From Vibrio viridaestus (GTDB taxonomy: Bacteria; Pseudomonadota; Gammaproteobacteria; Enterobacterales; Vibrionaceae), in assembly GCF_003856525.1 (NCBI RefSeq), contig NZ_RJVQ01000011.1, forward strand, positions 62,001 to 126,000: a stretch of 64,000 bases of DNA, read 5' to 3'. The notes beneath the pieces are model-generated. The model made no database searches and was not told where the DNA came from. It saw only the letters and a program-made list of their open reading frames with translations. This document shows, in pieces, positions 11,117 to 22,956 of this stretch (within the stretch, counting starts at the first letter, position 1; each line of letters starts with the position of its first letter). Made by a program: the position numbers and the translations under genes.

Positions 11117-11431
11117 TTACTTAATTGTTTCGCCATTCGATTTGAAGAAACGCACTTTTTTGCCTTCCTCAAAACGGAAACCTACACGGTCTGCTTTACC
11201 AGTAGCCGCATTGAAAATTGCAACATTAGAAGCGTCAATTGCTGCTTCTTTTTCAACGATGCCACCTTGTTGACCTAGAGCCGGAACAGGCTTTTGGTGT
11301 TTTTTAACAAGGTTGATACCTTCAACGATAACTTTACCAGTTGTCAGAACCTGAGATACTTTACCTTTCTTGCCTTTATCTTTACCAGCAAGAACGATGA
11401 TTTCGTCATTACGACGGATTTTAGCTGCCAT
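11117..11431 (-). CDS. rplX: 50S ribosomal protein L24
   Basis: 104 residues, as in E. coli. A KOW motif near the N-terminus ([19 protein letters not shown]) is followed by [14 protein letters not shown]24 is an assembly initiator that binds 23S rRNA domain I. It lies 13 bases after rplN. Confidence 0.97.
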   Translation of the reverse strand: MAAKIRRNDEIIVLAGKDKGKKGKVSQVLTTGKVIVEGINLVKKHQKPVPALGQQGGIVEKEAAIDASNVAIFNAATGKADRVGFRFEEGKKVRFFKSNGETIK

Positions 11432-11444
11432 CTTTGAACGCTCC

Positions 11445-11816
11445 TTACAATACTTCTGGAGCCAGAGATACGATCTTCATAAATTTTGCATTACGAAGTT
11501 CGCGAGTCACTGGACCAAAGATACGTGTACCGATTGGTTGCTCGGTATTGTTATTTAACAGTACGCAAGCATTACGGTCGAAGCGAATGACAGAACCGTC
11601 AGGACGACGTACGCCTTTACGGGTGCGAACTACCACCGCCTTCAGTACATCACCTTTTTTAACTTTACCGCGAGGAATTGCTTCCTTAACAGTAACTTTA
11701 ATGATGTCACCGATGTGTGCATAACGACGGTGAGAGCCACCCAGAACCTTAATACACATTACGCTGCGGGCGCCTGAGTTATCAGCTGCGTCCAGCATAC
11801 TTTGCATTTGGATCAT
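11445..11816 (-). CDS. rplN: 50S ribosomal protein L14, first gene of the spc operon
   Basis: 123 residues, as in E. coli. It starts [24 protein letters not shown] and contains [21 protein letters not shown]14 lies near bridge B8 and is where the silencing factor RsfS binds in other bacteria. A 158-base gap with a terminator and a candidate promoter separates it from rpsQ, as in E. coli, where spc starts at rplN. Confidence 0.97.
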   Translation of the reverse strand: MIQMQSMLDAADNSGARSVMCIKVLGGSHRRYAHIGDIIKVTVKEAIPRGKVKKGDVLKAVVVRTRKGVRRPDGSVIRFDRNACVLLNNNTEQPIGTRIFGPVTRELRNAKFMKIVSLAPEVL

Positions 11817-11926
11817 GTTAGTGCTCCGCTAAATATTAAAAACTAGACCCTCTCGGGTCGGGCTGCCTCTTTAAAGGGACGCGAATTGTACCACCCTTTT
11901 TTACGAAAAGGTAGTCAAAAAACAAA
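11817..11926 (-). promoter_or_regulatory. spc operon promoter/leader region with a leader hairpin
   Basis: On the minus strand a good -10 box TACAAT (11885-11890) is followed by the leader to rplN. A TTGACT lies 22 bases upstream (11913-11918), too far for an ideal -35, so the promoter call is partial. In the leader, GACCC-GAGA-GGGTC (11846-11859) forms a GNRA-capped hairpin followed by TAGTTTTTAAT, which resembles a short attenuator. Function is inferred. Confidence 0.5.
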
Positions 11927-11952
11927 CGGCCCCAAAAATATTTTTGGGGCCG
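11927..11952 (-). terminator. Terminator at the end of the S10 operon
   Basis: A perfect 26-base palindrome (arms CGGCCCCAAAAAT and ATTTTTGGGGCCG) lies 22 bases after rpsQ and is followed on the minus strand by a T-rich tract (TTTGTTTTTTG). It separates the S10 and spc operons. Confidence 0.9.
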
Positions 11953-11974
11953 CTTTTATCATAGAAAATTCAAA

Positions 11975-12229
11975 TTAAATTTTTGCTTTTTCTACGACTT
12001 TCACCAAAGTCCAAGACTTAGTCTTAGACAGTGGACGACATTCTGAAATTTCAACAGTATCGCCTAGGCCACACTCGTTGCTTTCGTCATGTGCGTGTAC
12101 TTTTGTCGTGCGTTTCACGTATTTTCCGTAAATCGGGTGTTTTACGAAACGTTCGATCGCAACAACGATAGATTTGTCCATCTTGTCGCTAACTACACGG
12201 CCTTGTTGAGTACGAATATTGTCACTCAT
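11975..12229 (-). CDS. rpsQ: 30S ribosomal protein S17
   Basis: 84 residues, as in E. coli. It has the OB-fold signature [22 protein letters not shown] and [14 protein letters not shown]. It binds helix 11 of 16S rRNA. Its ATG overlaps the rpmC stop (TAATG), so translation is probably coupled. It is the last gene of the S10 operon. Confidence 0.97.
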   Translation of the reverse strand: MSDNIRTQQGRVVSDKMDKSIVVAIERFVKHPIYGKYVKRTTKVHAHDESNECGLGDTVEISECRPLSKTKSWTLVKVVEKAKI

Positions 12230-12420
12230 TATGCGCCTGCCTTCTCAGTCAAAACAGTTTTCACACGTGCGATATCACGGCGTACAGCTTTCAGAGTATG
12301 AGTTTGCTGTAGTTGACCAGTTGCAGCTTGCATGCGCAAGTTGAACTGTTCACGTAGTAAACCCATTAGCTCAGCGTTAAGCTCTTCAACGCTTTTCTCG
12401 CGTAGATCTTGTGCTTTCAT
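12229..12420 (-). CDS. rpmC: 50S ribosomal protein L29
   Basis: 63 residues from ATG 12420 ([18 protein letters not shown]), the E. coli length. A Met codon one position upstream is not needed. It is two long helices with the signature [18 protein letters not shown]29 flanks the exit tunnel and helps dock trigger factor and SRP. The start overlaps the rplP stop (TGATG) and the stop overlaps the rpsQ start, so three genes are linked head to tail. Confidence 0.96.
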   Translation of the reverse strand: MKAQDLREKSVEELNAELMGLLREQFNLRMQAATGQLQQTHTLKAVRRDIARVKTVLTEKAGA

Positions 12421-12830
12421 CACATCACCTGCTTAATTACGAAAGTAGTCTTGAATGGCAGTTTAGCAGCTGCTAGAGCAAATGCTTCACGTGCCAATTC
12501 TTCAGGTACACCACCCATTTCGTACATAACCTTGCCAGGTTGGATTTGGGCTACCCAGTACTCAACGTTACCTTTACCCTTACCTTGACGAACTTCAAGT
12601 GGTTTTTCAGTGATAGGTTTGTCTGGGAACACACGGATCCAGATTTTACCTTGACGCTTAACGTGACGTGTCATCGCACGACGTGCCGCTTCGATTTGAC
12701 GAGCAGTTAGACGACCACGGCCAACAGCTTTTAAACCGAAAGTACCGAATGATACTTCAGTACCTTTAGCTAGACCACGGTTACGACCAGTATGAACCTT
12801 ACGGAACTTTGTGCGTTTAGGTTGTAGCAT
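12420..12830 (-). CDS. rplP: 50S ribosomal protein L16
   Basis: 136 residues, as in E. coli. It starts [19 protein letters not shown] and contains [14 protein letters not shown] and [19 protein letters not shown]. The Arg hydroxylated by RoxA in E. coli (R81) lies in the [11 protein letters not shown] segment. L16 organises the peptidyl-transferase and tRNA elbow region. It lies 11 bases after rpsC. Confidence 0.97.
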   Translation of the reverse strand: MLQPKRTKFRKVHTGRNRGLAKGTEVSFGTFGLKAVGRGRLTARQIEAARRAMTRHVKRQGKIWIRVFPDKPITEKPLEVRQGKGKGNVEYWVAQIQPGKVMYEMGGVPEELAREAFALAAAKLPFKTTFVIKQVM

Positions 12831-12841
12831 CTGTCGACTCC

Positions 12842-13540
12842 TTACTTACGGCCTTTACGCTGCTTCTTAGGCTTGTCAGCCTTTGGCTCAACTGCGTTAG
12901 CTGCTGGCATACCACCAAGGATTTCGCCCTTGAAGATCCAAACTTTAACGCCGATCACACCGTATTGAGTGTGAGCCGAAGAAGTTGCGTAATCAATGTC
13001 AGCACGAAGAGTGTGTAGAGGCACACGGCCTTCACGATACCACTCAGTACGTGCAATTTCAGCACCGCCTAGACGGCCACTTACTTCTACTTTGATACCT
13101 TTAGCGCCTAGACGCATAGCATTCTGTACCGCACGCTTCATAGCACGACGGAACATAACACGACGCTCTAGTTGAGACGCGATGCTATCAGCCACTAATT
13201 GGCCGTCTAGCTCAGGCTTACGTACTTCAGCGATGTTGATTTGCGCTGGTACACCTGCGATTTTAGCTACAGCAGCGCGTAGCTTCTCAACGTCTTCACC
13301 TTTCTTACCGATAACAACACCTGGGCGAGCAGTGTGAATAGTCACACGAATACTCTTAGCAGGACGCTCGATAACGATGCGTGATAGAGACGCTTTTGCC
13401 AATTCCTTAGTTAGGAATTGACGTACCTTGAAGTCGCCGTCTAGGTTGTCAGCGAATTCGTTGGTGTTAGCAAACCATGTAGCATTCCAAGGCTTAACGA
13501 TGCCTAGACGAATACCATTAGGATGTACTTTCTGACCCAT
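12842..13540 (-). CDS. rpsC: 30S ribosomal protein S3
   Basis: 232 residues (E. coli 233). It starts [23 protein letters not shown] domain holds [14 protein letters not shown], and the C-terminal S3 domain carries [26 protein letters not shown] (only partly quoted by motif here: [11 protein letters not shown]). S3 lines the mRNA entry channel. The Lys/Arg-rich tail is typical of S3 extensions. Confidence 0.97.
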   Translation of the reverse strand: MGQKVHPNGIRLGIVKPWNATWFANTNEFADNLDGDFKVRQFLTKELAKASLSRIVIERPAKSIRVTIHTARPGVVIGKKGEDVEKLRAAVAKIAGVPAQINIAEVRKPELDGQLVADSIASQLERRVMFRRAMKRAVQNAMRLGAKGIKVEVSGRLGGAEIARTEWYREGRVPLHTLRADIDYATSSAHTQYGVIGVKVWIFKGEILGGMPAANAVEPKADKPKKQRKGRK

Positions 13541-13559
13541 TGCTTACTCTCCTAGTCTC

Positions 13560-13892
13560 TTAGCGATCTGCGACAACCACAGTAATGTGGCTTGAACGCT
13601 TCAAGATACGATCCGCACGGCCTTTGGCACGAGGCATAATACGCTTCATGACAGGGCCCTCATCTACGAAGATCTTAGCGACACGTAGGTCGTCAATATC
13701 TGCACCTTCGTTGTGCTCCGCGTTAGCGATAGCTGACTCAAGAACTTTCTTAACTAGGTCAGCAGCTTTTTTGTTGCTGAAAGTCAGAATTTCTAGCGCT
13801 TGGTCAACATTCTTACCGCGGATTAAATCTGCAACTAAGCGAGCTTTCTGAGGAGAAATGCGAGCAAAGTTATGTTTAGCTAAAGCTTCCAT
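13560..13892 (-). CDS. rplV: 50S ribosomal protein L22
   Basis: 110 residues, as in E. coli. It has the early motif [16 protein letters not shown], and the beta-hairpin that lines the exit tunnel is seen as [18 protein letters not shown]. Changes there give macrolide resistance in other species; none is evident. It lies 10 bases after rpsS. Confidence 0.97.
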   Translation of the reverse strand: MEALAKHNFARISPQKARLVADLIRGKNVDQALEILTFSNKKAADLVKKVLESAIANAEHNEGADIDDLRVAKIFVDEGPVMKRIMPRAKGRADRILKRSSHITVVVADR

Positions 13893-13902
13893 TTTTTACT
13901 CC

Positions 13903-14184
<282 letters not shown>

Positions 14185-14201
14185 TTATCCTCTTTAATAG
14201 A

Positions 14202-15026
14202 TTACTTATTACGACGACGTACGATGTACTTGTCAGTGCGTTTGTTCTTACGAGTCTTGTAGCCTTTAGTTGGCATACCCCAAGGAGATACTGGGTGACG
14301 ACCACCAGAAGTACGACCTTCACCACCACCATGTGGGTGATCAACAGGGTTCATTACAACACCACGTACAGTTGGACGAACACCGCGCCAACGTTTAGCA
14401 CCAGCTTTACCTAGTTCACGTAGCATGTGTTCGTGGTTACCAACTTCACCGATTGTTGCACGGCCTTCAGAAAGAACTTTACGCATTTCGCCAGAACGTA
14501 GACGGATAGTTACATAAGAACCATCACGAGCAACGATTTGTGCATATGCACCAGCAGAACGAGCAAGCTGAGCACCTTTACCTGGTTTTAGCTCAACACA
14601 GTGTACAGTAGAACCTACTGGAATGTTGCGCATTGGTAGAGTGTTACCAGCTTTGATTGGCGCATCAACACCTGATTGGATTGAATCGCCAGCTTGAATG
14701 CCTTTAGGTGCGATGATGTAACGACGTTCACCATCTGCATATAGTACTAGTGCGATATTCGCGCTACGGTTTGGATCGTATTCAATACGCTCAACTTTCG
14801 CTGGGATACCATCTTTAGTACGTTTAAAGTCGATCACACGGTAGTGTTGTTTATGACCGCCACCAATGTGACGAACAGTAATACGACCGTTGTTGTTACG
14901 ACCACCATTCTTAGAGTTTTTCTCTAGAAGTGGTGCGTAAGGCTTACCTTTATATAGGTCAGCGTTAACAACTTTAACTACGTGACGACGACCAGCCGAA
15001 GTCGGCTTACATTTAACAATAGCCAT
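14202..15026 (-). CDS. rplB: 50S ribosomal protein L2
   Basis: 274 residues (E. coli 273). It contains the N-terminal OB fold, an SH3-like domain, and the hallmark [20 protein letters not shown] carrying the conserved His near the peptidyl-transferase centre. It is one of the oldest large-subunit proteins and is needed for subunit joining. It lies 16 bases after rplW. Confidence 0.98.
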   Translation of the reverse strand: MAIVKCKPTSAGRRHVVKVVNADLYKGKPYAPLLEKNSKNGGRNNNGRITVRHIGGGHKQHYRVIDFKRTKDGIPAKVERIEYDPNRSANIALVLYADGERRYIIAPKGIQAGDSIQSGVDAPIKAGNTLPMRNIPVGSTVHCVELKPGKGAQLARSAGAYAQIVARDGSYVTIRLRSGEMRKVLSEGRATIGEVGNHEHMLRELGKAGAKRWRGVRPTVRGVVMNPVDHPHGGGEGRTSGGRHPVSPWGMPTKGYKTRKNKRTDKYIVRRRNK

Positions 15027-15042
15027 TTTTCAACTACTCCTG

Positions 15043-15345
15043 TTATTCCGCGCCGCCAACGAAGTCAAGATCTTGACCTTCTTTCAAAGTAACGTACGCT
15101 TTTTTAACGTCGCTACGGCGACCTTGGCGTAGACCTTGACGCTTAGTCTTACCCTTAGTGATAAGAGTATTTACAGATTCAACTTCAACTTCAAATAGCT
15201 TTTCTACAGCTGCTTTGATCTCTTTCTTAGTCGCATCTTTTGCTACTTTGAAAACGATAGTGTTCGCTTTCTCTGCAGCCATAGTTGCTTTTTCAGAGAT
15301 GTGCGGAGCACGTAGAACTTTTAGTAGACGCTCTTCACTGATCAT
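15043..15345 (-). CDS. rplW: 50S ribosomal protein L23
   Basis: 100 residues, as in E. coli. It starts [20 protein letters not shown] and has the signature [15 protein letters not shown]23 sits at the tunnel exit and docks trigger factor and SRP through a conserved Glu, here in FEVEVESVN. Its start overlaps the rplD stop by 4 bases. Confidence 0.97.
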   Translation of the reverse strand: MISEERLLKVLRAPHISEKATMAAEKANTIVFKVAKDATKKEIKAAVEKLFEVEVESVNTLITKGKTKRQGLRQGRRSDVKKAYVTLKEGQDLDFVGGAE

Positions 15346-15944
15346 GCCAGCATCTCCTCAACTTGCTTAACTGCAGCAGCAGTCATAAGAACCTTGTCAA
15401 ACGCGATTAGGCTAACTGGATCGATAGCAGCAACATCACGAACATCAACTTTATAAAGGTTACGCGCAGCTAAGAATAGATTTTCGTCTACTTCGCCAGT
15501 AACGATAAGAACATCGTTAAGCTCAAGTTCTTTAAGCTTAGCTACTAGCTCTTTAGTTTTTGGTGCTTCTACTGAGAAGTTGTCTACAACAACTAGGCGT
15601 TCTTGGCGAACAAGCTCAGATAGAATTGCTTTCATAGCACCGCGGTACATTTTTTTGTTTACTTTTTGGCTGTGATCTTGTGGTTTCGCAGCAAAAGTAA
15701 CACCACCTGTACGCCAGATTGGGCTACGAATTGTACCAGCACGAGCGCGACCAGTACCTTTTTGACGCCATGGTTTAGCGCCACCGCCAGAAACTTCTGA
15801 ACGTGTTTTTTGAGCACGAGTACCTTGACGAGCACCTGCTGCAAATGCAACAACTACCTGGTGTACAAGGGCTTCGTTAAACTCACGTCCGAAAGTAGTT
15901 TCGGAAACAGTTAGTGCATCAGCACCTTTAACCATCAATTCCAT
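15342..15944 (-). CDS. rplD: 50S ribosomal protein L4 (S10 operon autoregulator)
   Basis: 200 residues (E. coli 201). The N-terminal globular part and the internal loop [20 protein letters not shown], followed by [13 protein letters not shown], reach into the exit tunnel. In E. coli L4 binds the S10 leader and causes both attenuation and translational repression. A long structured leader is present here (16917-17187). Confidence 0.97.
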   Translation of the reverse strand: MELMVKGADALTVSETTFGREFNEALVHQVVVAFAAGARQGTRAQKTRSEVSGGGAKPWRQKGTGRARAGTIRSPIWRTGGVTFAAKPQDHSQKVNKKMYRGAMKAILSELVRQERLVVVDNFSVEAPKTKELVAKLKELELNDVLIVTGEVDENLFLAARNLYKVDVRDVAAIDPVSLIAFDKVLMTAAAVKQVEEMLA

Positions 15945-15960
15945 TACTTACTCCTAGACG

Positions 15961-16590
15961 TTATGCTTTAACAGCTGGTTTAACGATCACGTTAGCACCA
16001 GTTGAACCTGGGACTGCACCTTTAATAAGAAGCAGATTACGATCAGCGTCAACTCGTACGATCTCTAGGTTTTGAGTCGTTACACGCTCAGCACCCATGT
16101 GACCTGCCATCTTCTTGCCTTTAAATACACGACCTGGAGTCTGACATTGACCGATAGAACCAGGAGCGCGGTGAGACAATGAGTTACCGTGAGTCATATC
16201 TTGAGTACGGAAGTTCCAACGCTTAACAGCGCCTTGGAAACCTTTACCCTTAGATGTACCAGTAACGTCTACTTTCTTGATTTCATTGAAAAGTTCAACA
16301 TTTAGCTCAGCGCCAACTTCAAACTCTTCACCGTTTTCTAAACGGAATTCCCACAAACCGTTACCTGCTTCAACACCAGCTTTCGCATAGTGACCAGCTT
16401 CAGGCTTAGTTACACGGTTTGCTTTTTTAGCGCCTGCAGTAACCTGGATTGCAGCATAACCATCAGACTCAAGAGATTTAACTTGAGTTACGCGGTTGTT
16501 TTGCACTTCAACAACAGTTACTGGGATTGAGACGCCTTCTTCAGTAAATACGCGGGTCATACCCACTTTACGTCCGACTAGACCAATCAT
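15961..16590 (-). CDS. rplC: 50S ribosomal protein L3
   Basis: 209 residues, as in E. coli. It starts [20 protein letters not shown] and has the long extension [20 protein letters not shown], including the Gln that PrmB methylates in E. coli. A primary assembly protein near the peptidyl-transferase centre. It lies 14 bases after rpsJ. Confidence 0.97.
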   Translation of the reverse strand: MIGLVGRKVGMTRVFTEEGVSIPVTVVEVQNNRVTQVKSLESDGYAAIQVTAGAKKANRVTKPEAGHYAKAGVEAGNGLWEFRLENGEEFEVGAELNVELFNEIKKVDVTGTSKGKGFQGAVKRWNFRTQDMTHGNSLSHRAPGSIGQCQTPGRVFKGKKMAGHMGAERVTTQNLEIVRVDADRNLLLIKGAVPGSTGANVIVKPAVKA

Positions 16591-16604
16591 TCTTCTAATC
16601 TCCC

Positions 16605-17187
<583 letters not shown>

Positions 17188-17215
17188 ATTATACAGAGTT
17201 AGAACTCAGTTACAA
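17188..17215 (-). promoter_or_regulatory. Promoter of the S10 operon
   Basis: On the minus strand TTGTAA (17210-17215) is followed after 16 bases by a perfect TATAAT (17188-17193) and then ACGCCCCC at the expected start site. This gives a sigma-70 promoter at the head of a leader of about 270 bases. Confidence 0.85.
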
Positions 17216-17248
17216 GCTCTGTGTGAAAATTATACGATATAAATTTAA

Positions 17249-17290
17249 CTGCCAGTTTTCCCGATGAATTTTATCGAAAACGACTGGCAG
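17249..17290 (-). terminator. Terminator after rlmB
   Basis: CTGCCAGT (17249-17256) pairs with ACTGGCAG (17283-17290). The stem continues inwards through TTTTC/GAAAA, and on the minus strand it is followed by TTAAATTTAT. It insulates rlmB from the S10 promoter. Confidence 0.75.
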
Positions 17291-17304
17291 TGTAGAGAAG
17301 GGAG

Positions 17305-18045
17305 TTATGACTGAAGACGCTGACGAACGGCTTCAAATAAACAGATGCCGGTTGCAACGGAAACATTTAAGCTAGACACACTTCCCGCCATTGGGATTTT
17401 AATCAGCTCATCACATGTTTCGCGAGTTAAACGGCGCATACCATCACCCTCAGCACCCATAACGATGGCAATAGGACCTGTCAATTTGGACTGATATATA
17501 TCTTGTGTCGCTTCACCAGCCGTTCCAACAAACCAAATACCTTTTTCTTGCAACGCACGCATGGTTCTAGCCAAGTTAGTTACTCTCACCAAAGGTACTG
17601 TTTCAGCCGCTCCACAAGCCACTTTACTGACCGTTGCTGTCATGGGAGCCGACTTATCTTTAGGCACGATAACAGCAGCAACCCCCGCCGCGTCCGCATT
17701 ACGTAGACACGCTCCCAAGTTATGAGGGTCCGTCACACCATCAAGAACCAGAATCAGTGGCTTATCTGCTGTAGCGAGAATGTCATCCAAATCATGTTCA
17801 TTAAGGGCCTTAGCCGGTTTTACTTTTGCAATGATCCCCTGATGATTCGCCCCTTGCGCTTTATCATCGAGAGCTTTACGACCCATTTGCTGGATTGAAA
17901 TCCCCATTTGTTGCAGTTGATTCAATACCGGCATTAATCTATCGTCTTGACGTCCTTTCAGAACAAAAGCTTCAATTAAGCGATCAGGGCTTTTTTCTAA
18001 CACCGCATTAATTGCATGGATGCCATATATAAATTCGTTACTCAT
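17305..18045 (-). CDS. rlmB: 23S rRNA (guanosine-2251-2'-O)-methyltransferase RlmB
   Basis: A SpoU/TrmH-family methyltransferase, 246 residues (E. coli 243), that uses SAM to methylate G2251 in the P loop of 23S rRNA. The N-terminal substrate-binding domain starts [15 protein letters not shown]. The knotted C-terminal domain shows motif 1 ([20 protein letters not shown]), motif 2 ([14 protein letters not shown]) and motif 3 ([18 protein letters not shown]). Its ATG overlaps the rnr stop (ATGA), so the pair is translationally coupled as in E. coli. Confidence 0.95.
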   Translation of the reverse strand: MSNEFIYGIHAINAVLEKSPDRLIEAFVLKGRQDDRLMPVLNQLQQMGISIQQMGRKALDDKAQGANHQGIIAKVKPAKALNEHDLDDILATADKPLILVLDGVTDPHNLGACLRNADAAGVAAVIVPKDKSAPMTATVSKVACGAAETVPLVRVTNLARTMRALQEKGIWFVGTAGEATQDIYQSKLTGPIAIVMGAEGDGMRRLTRETCDELIKIPMAGSVSSLNVSVATGICLFEAVRQRLQS

Positions 18046-20495
18046 TCTTTACCTTTCTTACGGCTTTTGGCGGAAGTCGTTCTCGCCTTTTTCTTACGTG
18101 CCTTTTGCGCTTTGGTCTTCTTACGAGTACGACCTTTTCCATTTTCAGAGTCGTTATCAGGCCTTACCGTAGGCTCGATTGCCGGGACTGCACGTTTCCC
18201 CTGCACAGCTTCTTTTTTGCCACGTACTTTCGCTCGTGCTTCTGCTGCCCTTTTCTTGGCTGTTTTTCCTTTACCTCGAAGCTCTCTGCTCGTTTCAACC
18301 ATTTCAAAATCGATATGTCGTTCATCTAGGTTAACCGCCAAGACTTTCACTTTTACAGCATCACCTAAACGATAGATATGCCCGAAGCTTTCGCCAATCA
18401 ATCTCTGACCAATCGGATCGAACTGATAATAATCGTTCGCTAGTGTAGAGATATGAACCAATCCGTCAATATGCAGTTCCGTTAATCGAACAAAGAATCC
18501 AAATCCAGTGACATTGGCAATAACACCGTCCAGCTCTTCTCCAACATGATCTTGCATGTATTCACATTTCAGCCAGTCAGATACTTCACGAGTCGCGTCG
18601 TCAGCTCGACGCTCAGTCATTGAACACTGCTCACCGTAGTAATCCATGTCATCAAAGCCATAATGATAGCCGCCAGTTGGTGTCCAACGGTCAGTATTCG
18701 TGCCTTCATTTTTCGCAATTAGATATTTAATCGCACGGTGCAGTAACAAATCTGGATAGCGACGAATAGGTGAAGTGAAGTGAGCATAACGCTTCAGAGC
18801 CAAGCCAAAGTGACCGCAGTTATCGGCATTATAAACAGCTTGCTTCATTGATCTCAGCAGCATCGTTTGAATCAGTTCTTTATCCGGACGTTCACCAACT
18901 TGCTTCATCAGCATAGCGTAATCTGTTGGCGATGGTTCTAAACCACCCGTTAAGTTTAGCCCTAACTCCCCAAGAAAATCGCGAAATCCAGTGAGCCTTT
19001 CTTCTCCTGGTGTTTCATGAATTCTGTACAACGCTGCTTCTTTTGCTTTTTCAACTAAAGAGGCTGATGCAATGTTTGCCAGAATCATACATTCTTCAAT
19101 AATCTTATGTGCATCATTTCGTTCTAGGGGCTCAATGCGATCGATTTTACGTTGGGCATTGAAAATGAATTTGGTTTCCACGGTTTCAAATTCAATCGCT
19201 CCGCGCTGCTCTCGAGCGTCTTTTAAAACACCATACATGCTATACAGCTGTTGTAAATGCGGCACTAAGGATTGATAGCGTTCAATTAACTCTGCGTCAC
19301 CATCTAATATGGCAGCAACTTTGTTGTAAGTTAAACGTGCGTGGGAATTCATTACTGCTTCGTAGTGCTTATAACCCGATAACTTACCATTTTCAGATAT
19401 GGTCATTTCACACACCATACAAAGACGATCAACCTGTGGATTCAAAGAACACAGACCGTTCGAAAGTACCTCTGGTAGCATTGGTACAACTTGAGATGGA
19501 AAATAAACCGAGTTACCACGATTAATCGCTTCTTTATCCAATGCAGTATCAGGTCTGACGTAATAACTCACATCCGCAATGGCCACCCATAAACGCCATC
19601 CACCACCTTTTTTTGCCTCACAGTACACAGCGTCATCAAAATCGCGCGCGTCTTCCCCATCAATAGTAACCAAAGGCAATTCACGTAAGTCTATACGCCC
19701 TTTTTTCGCCTCTTCCGGCACATCTTCGCCAAACTGTTTGATCTGCAGCTCGACCTCTTCAGGCCATTCATGTGGAATTTGATGGGTACGAATGGCGATT
19801 TGAGTTTCCATTCCAGGTGCCATATTTTCACCCAGAACTTCGACAACTTTCCCCATAATGCCACGAGCACGCCCGCCCCTGTCAGTGATCTCGATGACAA
19901 CGACATTCCCCATTCGCGCTGCATAACGATGTTCATTCGGAATCAGAATATCGTGACTAATACGAGAATCATCGGGTACAACATAAGAGTATCCGGCTTC
20001 AAAGAAAAAACGTCCTACGATTTGCCCGGTGCGCTCTTCTAAAATTCGCACCAAGCGACCTTCTTTGCGTCCTCTTTTATCCGTTCCAGTCGGTTGTACC
20101 AAAACGAAGTCACCATGGATGATCGTTTTCATCTGATGATGAGGTAGTAATATATCGTTATCTTTACCAACACTGCCTTCAGGTCTTACCCATCCATGAC
20201 CATCTTTATGTCCAATCACATAGCCTTTCACCATTTCTAGCTTATCTGGTAGGGCGTAACACTGGCGCCGGGTAAACACAAGCTGTCCATCACGCTCCAT
20301 TGCACGAAGACGTCTTCTCAAGCCCTCATACTGATCTTCACCTGATAATTCGAGTGCTTCAAACAGATCATTGCGGTTCATCGGAATATTTGCGTTCGCG
20401 AGAAAATCCAAGATGAATTCGCGGCTAGGAATCGGATTTTCATAATTGCTTGCTTCACGATCGGCAAATGGGTCGTTTTGAATAGTGTCAGACAT
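18042..20495 (-). CDS. rnr: Ribonuclease R
   Basis: A processive 3'-5' exoribonuclease of the RNase II/RNB family, 817 residues (E. coli 813). In order: an N-terminal helix-turn-helix (about 25-85), two cold-shock domains, and the RNB catalytic domain starting around [17 protein letters not shown], whose Asp residues bind Mg2+. Then come an S1 domain near residues 640-725 ([20 protein letters not shown]) and a Lys/Arg-rich tail. It can degrade structured RNA and takes part in trans-translation in E. coli. It forms an operon with rlmB. Confidence 0.96.
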   Translation of the reverse strand: MSDTIQNDPFADREASNYENPIPSREFILDFLANANIPMNRNDLFEALELSGEDQYEGLRRRLRAMERDGQLVFTRRQCYALPDKLEMVKGYVIGHKDGHGWVRPEGSVGKDNDILLPHHQMKTIIHGDFVLVQPTGTDKRGRKEGRLVRILEERTGQIVGRFFFEAGYSYVVPDDSRISHDILIPNEHRYAARMGNVVVIEITDRGGRARGIMGKVVEVLGENMAPGMETQIAIRTHQIPHEWPEEVELQIKQFGEDVPEEAKKGRIDLRELPLVTIDGEDARDFDDAVYCEAKKGGGWRLWVAIADVSYYVRPDTALDKEAINRGNSVYFPSQVVPMLPEVLSNGLCSLNPQVDRLCMVCEMTISENGKLSGYKHYEAVMNSHARLTYNKVAAILDGDAELIERYQSLVPHLQQLYSMYGVLKDAREQRGAIEFETVETKFIFNAQRKIDRIEPLERNDAHKIIEECMILANIASASLVEKAKEAALYRIHETPGEERLTGFRDFLGELGLNLTGGLEPSPTDYAMLMKQVGERPDKELIQTMLLRSMKQAVYNADNCGHFGLALKRYAHFTSPIRRYPDLLLHRAIKYLIAKNEGTNTDRWTPTGGYHYGFDDMDYYGEQCSMTERRADDATREVSDWLKCEYMQDHVGEELDGVIANVTGFGFFVRLTELHIDGLVHISTLANDYYQFDPIGQRLIGESFGHIYRLGDAVKVKVLAVNLDERHIDFEMVETSRELRGKGKTAKKRAAEARAKVRGKKEAVQGKRAVPAIEPTVRPDNDSENGKGRTRKKTKAQKARKKKARTTSAKSRKKGKE

Positions 20496-20681
20496 ATAAG
20501 GTCCTAGGAAGGTCTCTGATGGATATTACGACGGTTCTTGAACGTCTACTGTAAACGCTAATCAAGATATATCAATCAATATAGTAATAGATCGCTGCGA
20601 TTTCTTCAAAATCAGCAGCTTATTCAGAAAAGATTCACAGAAAAGTGACATTCGAGCTTTGAAAGTGAGAGAGTAATCAAA

Positions 20682-21329
20682 TTACCAGAAGGTTTCGCGC
20701 ATTTTTGCTCGGGCAATAATGTTCTCTGGCATACGCTCAGCTAGCCCCTGCCGAAGCAAGGAAATTCGTTTGTGTAGACGGGTATCTGCTGTCACTGAAT
20801 GGTATAACCAGCGATAAGCATCTTCATAATCCAGTGGGCTACCATAATTACGTAGAAGAAGCTCGGCTAACTGAATTCGAGCATTCAGATCTCCCATTGC
20901 CGACGCCTCTCGAAGGTACGGTATAGCGCGCTCTTTGTCTTGCTGTACAAGAATACCCTGAGAGTAGTAGCGGCCCAAACGTTCTAGAGCAGCAGGCAAA
21001 CCTTGATGAGCGGCACTTTCCATGTAGTAAAGTCCCAACTCGACATCCTGATCAACACACACACCCCACGCTAGCATATCTCCATAAAGAAACTCATACG
21101 CGGGCAAATCGATACGTGTTGCACGAGCAACGATATCTTCAACAAGCTGGCACTGATCAGCTTTTACTCGTTCTAAATGTTTATTCTGATTAATTAATTT
21201 AATCAGTTCAGCTTCGGAGTAGATAGGCACTGGCGCCCCTACATCATCTGCATTCGCAGCATAAGCTGAAGCACTCATAAACAGTATTATCGAAGCTGCT
21301 ACTTTTCGTAGCATCATGGCTGTACTCAT
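20682..21329 (-). CDS. motX: MotX, sodium-driven polar flagellar motor protein
   Basis: 215 residues with an N-terminal signal peptide (cleavage likely after ASAYA) and then Sel1/TPR-like repeats (EFLYGDMLAWGVCVDQDVEL, GRYYSQGILVQQDKERA, IQLAELLLRNYGSPLDYEDA). This matches the periplasmic T-ring protein MotX of Vibrio, needed for torque with PomA/PomB and MotY. Two Cys residues (in KADQCQLV and WGVCVD) are as expected for MotX. The position between purA and rnr is the Vibrio arrangement; E. coli has nsrR there. Starts at 21329 or at the MM pair a few codons later are both possible. It has its own sigma-28 promoter. Confidence 0.9.
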   Translation of the reverse strand: MSTAMMLRKVAASIILFMSASAYAANADDVGAPVPIYSEAELIKLINQNKHLERVKADQCQLVEDIVARATRIDLPAYEFLYGDMLAWGVCVDQDVELGLYYMESAAHQGLPAALERLGRYYSQGILVQQDKERAIPYLREASAMGDLNARIQLAELLLRNYGSPLDYEDAYRWLYHSVTADTRLHKRISLLRQGLAERMPENIIARAKMRETFW

Positions 21330-21382
21330 TTCAGTTTAAGTCGTTGACTAAATCGTCTCCCAGCACTCTGGGTTCAGATACC

Positions 21383-21409
21383 TTATCGGCTTTGTCTTAA
21401 GAGACTTTA
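21383..21409 (-). promoter_or_regulatory. Sigma-28 (FliA-type) promoter of motX
   Basis: On the minus strand TAAA (21406-21409), exactly 15 bases, then GCCGATAA (21383-21390). This is a full match to the flagellar sigma-28 consensus, about 54 bases before motX. It fits the known late-flagellar control of motX in Vibrio. Confidence 0.85.
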
Positions 21410-21471
21410 GCACAAATTCCGCATCGTACAAAAAACAAACAACCGAGCAAAATTTAACGACAACCATAAAA

Positions 21472-21498
21472 AAAGCCGATGAATATATCATCGGCTTT
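21472..21498 (-). terminator. Terminator of purA
   Basis: An 11-bp perfect stem (AAAGCCGATGA with TCATCGGCTTT) and a 5-base loop are followed on the minus strand by TTTTTTTATGG. It separates purA from the motX promoter. Confidence 0.9.
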
Positions 21499-21520
21499 AA
21501 CACAAAAATCTTGAATCAAA

Positions 21521-22840
<1,320 letters not shown>

Positions 22841-22956
22841 TTAAAAATGGATTCTAGCACCGAATGTCTTGTCATGCAGTCATTTTTTAAGCATAAATAT
22901 GTAATAAAAAAATAACTTTTTGTTCTAAAGACAATATTCAATAAGTTAAACAATAC

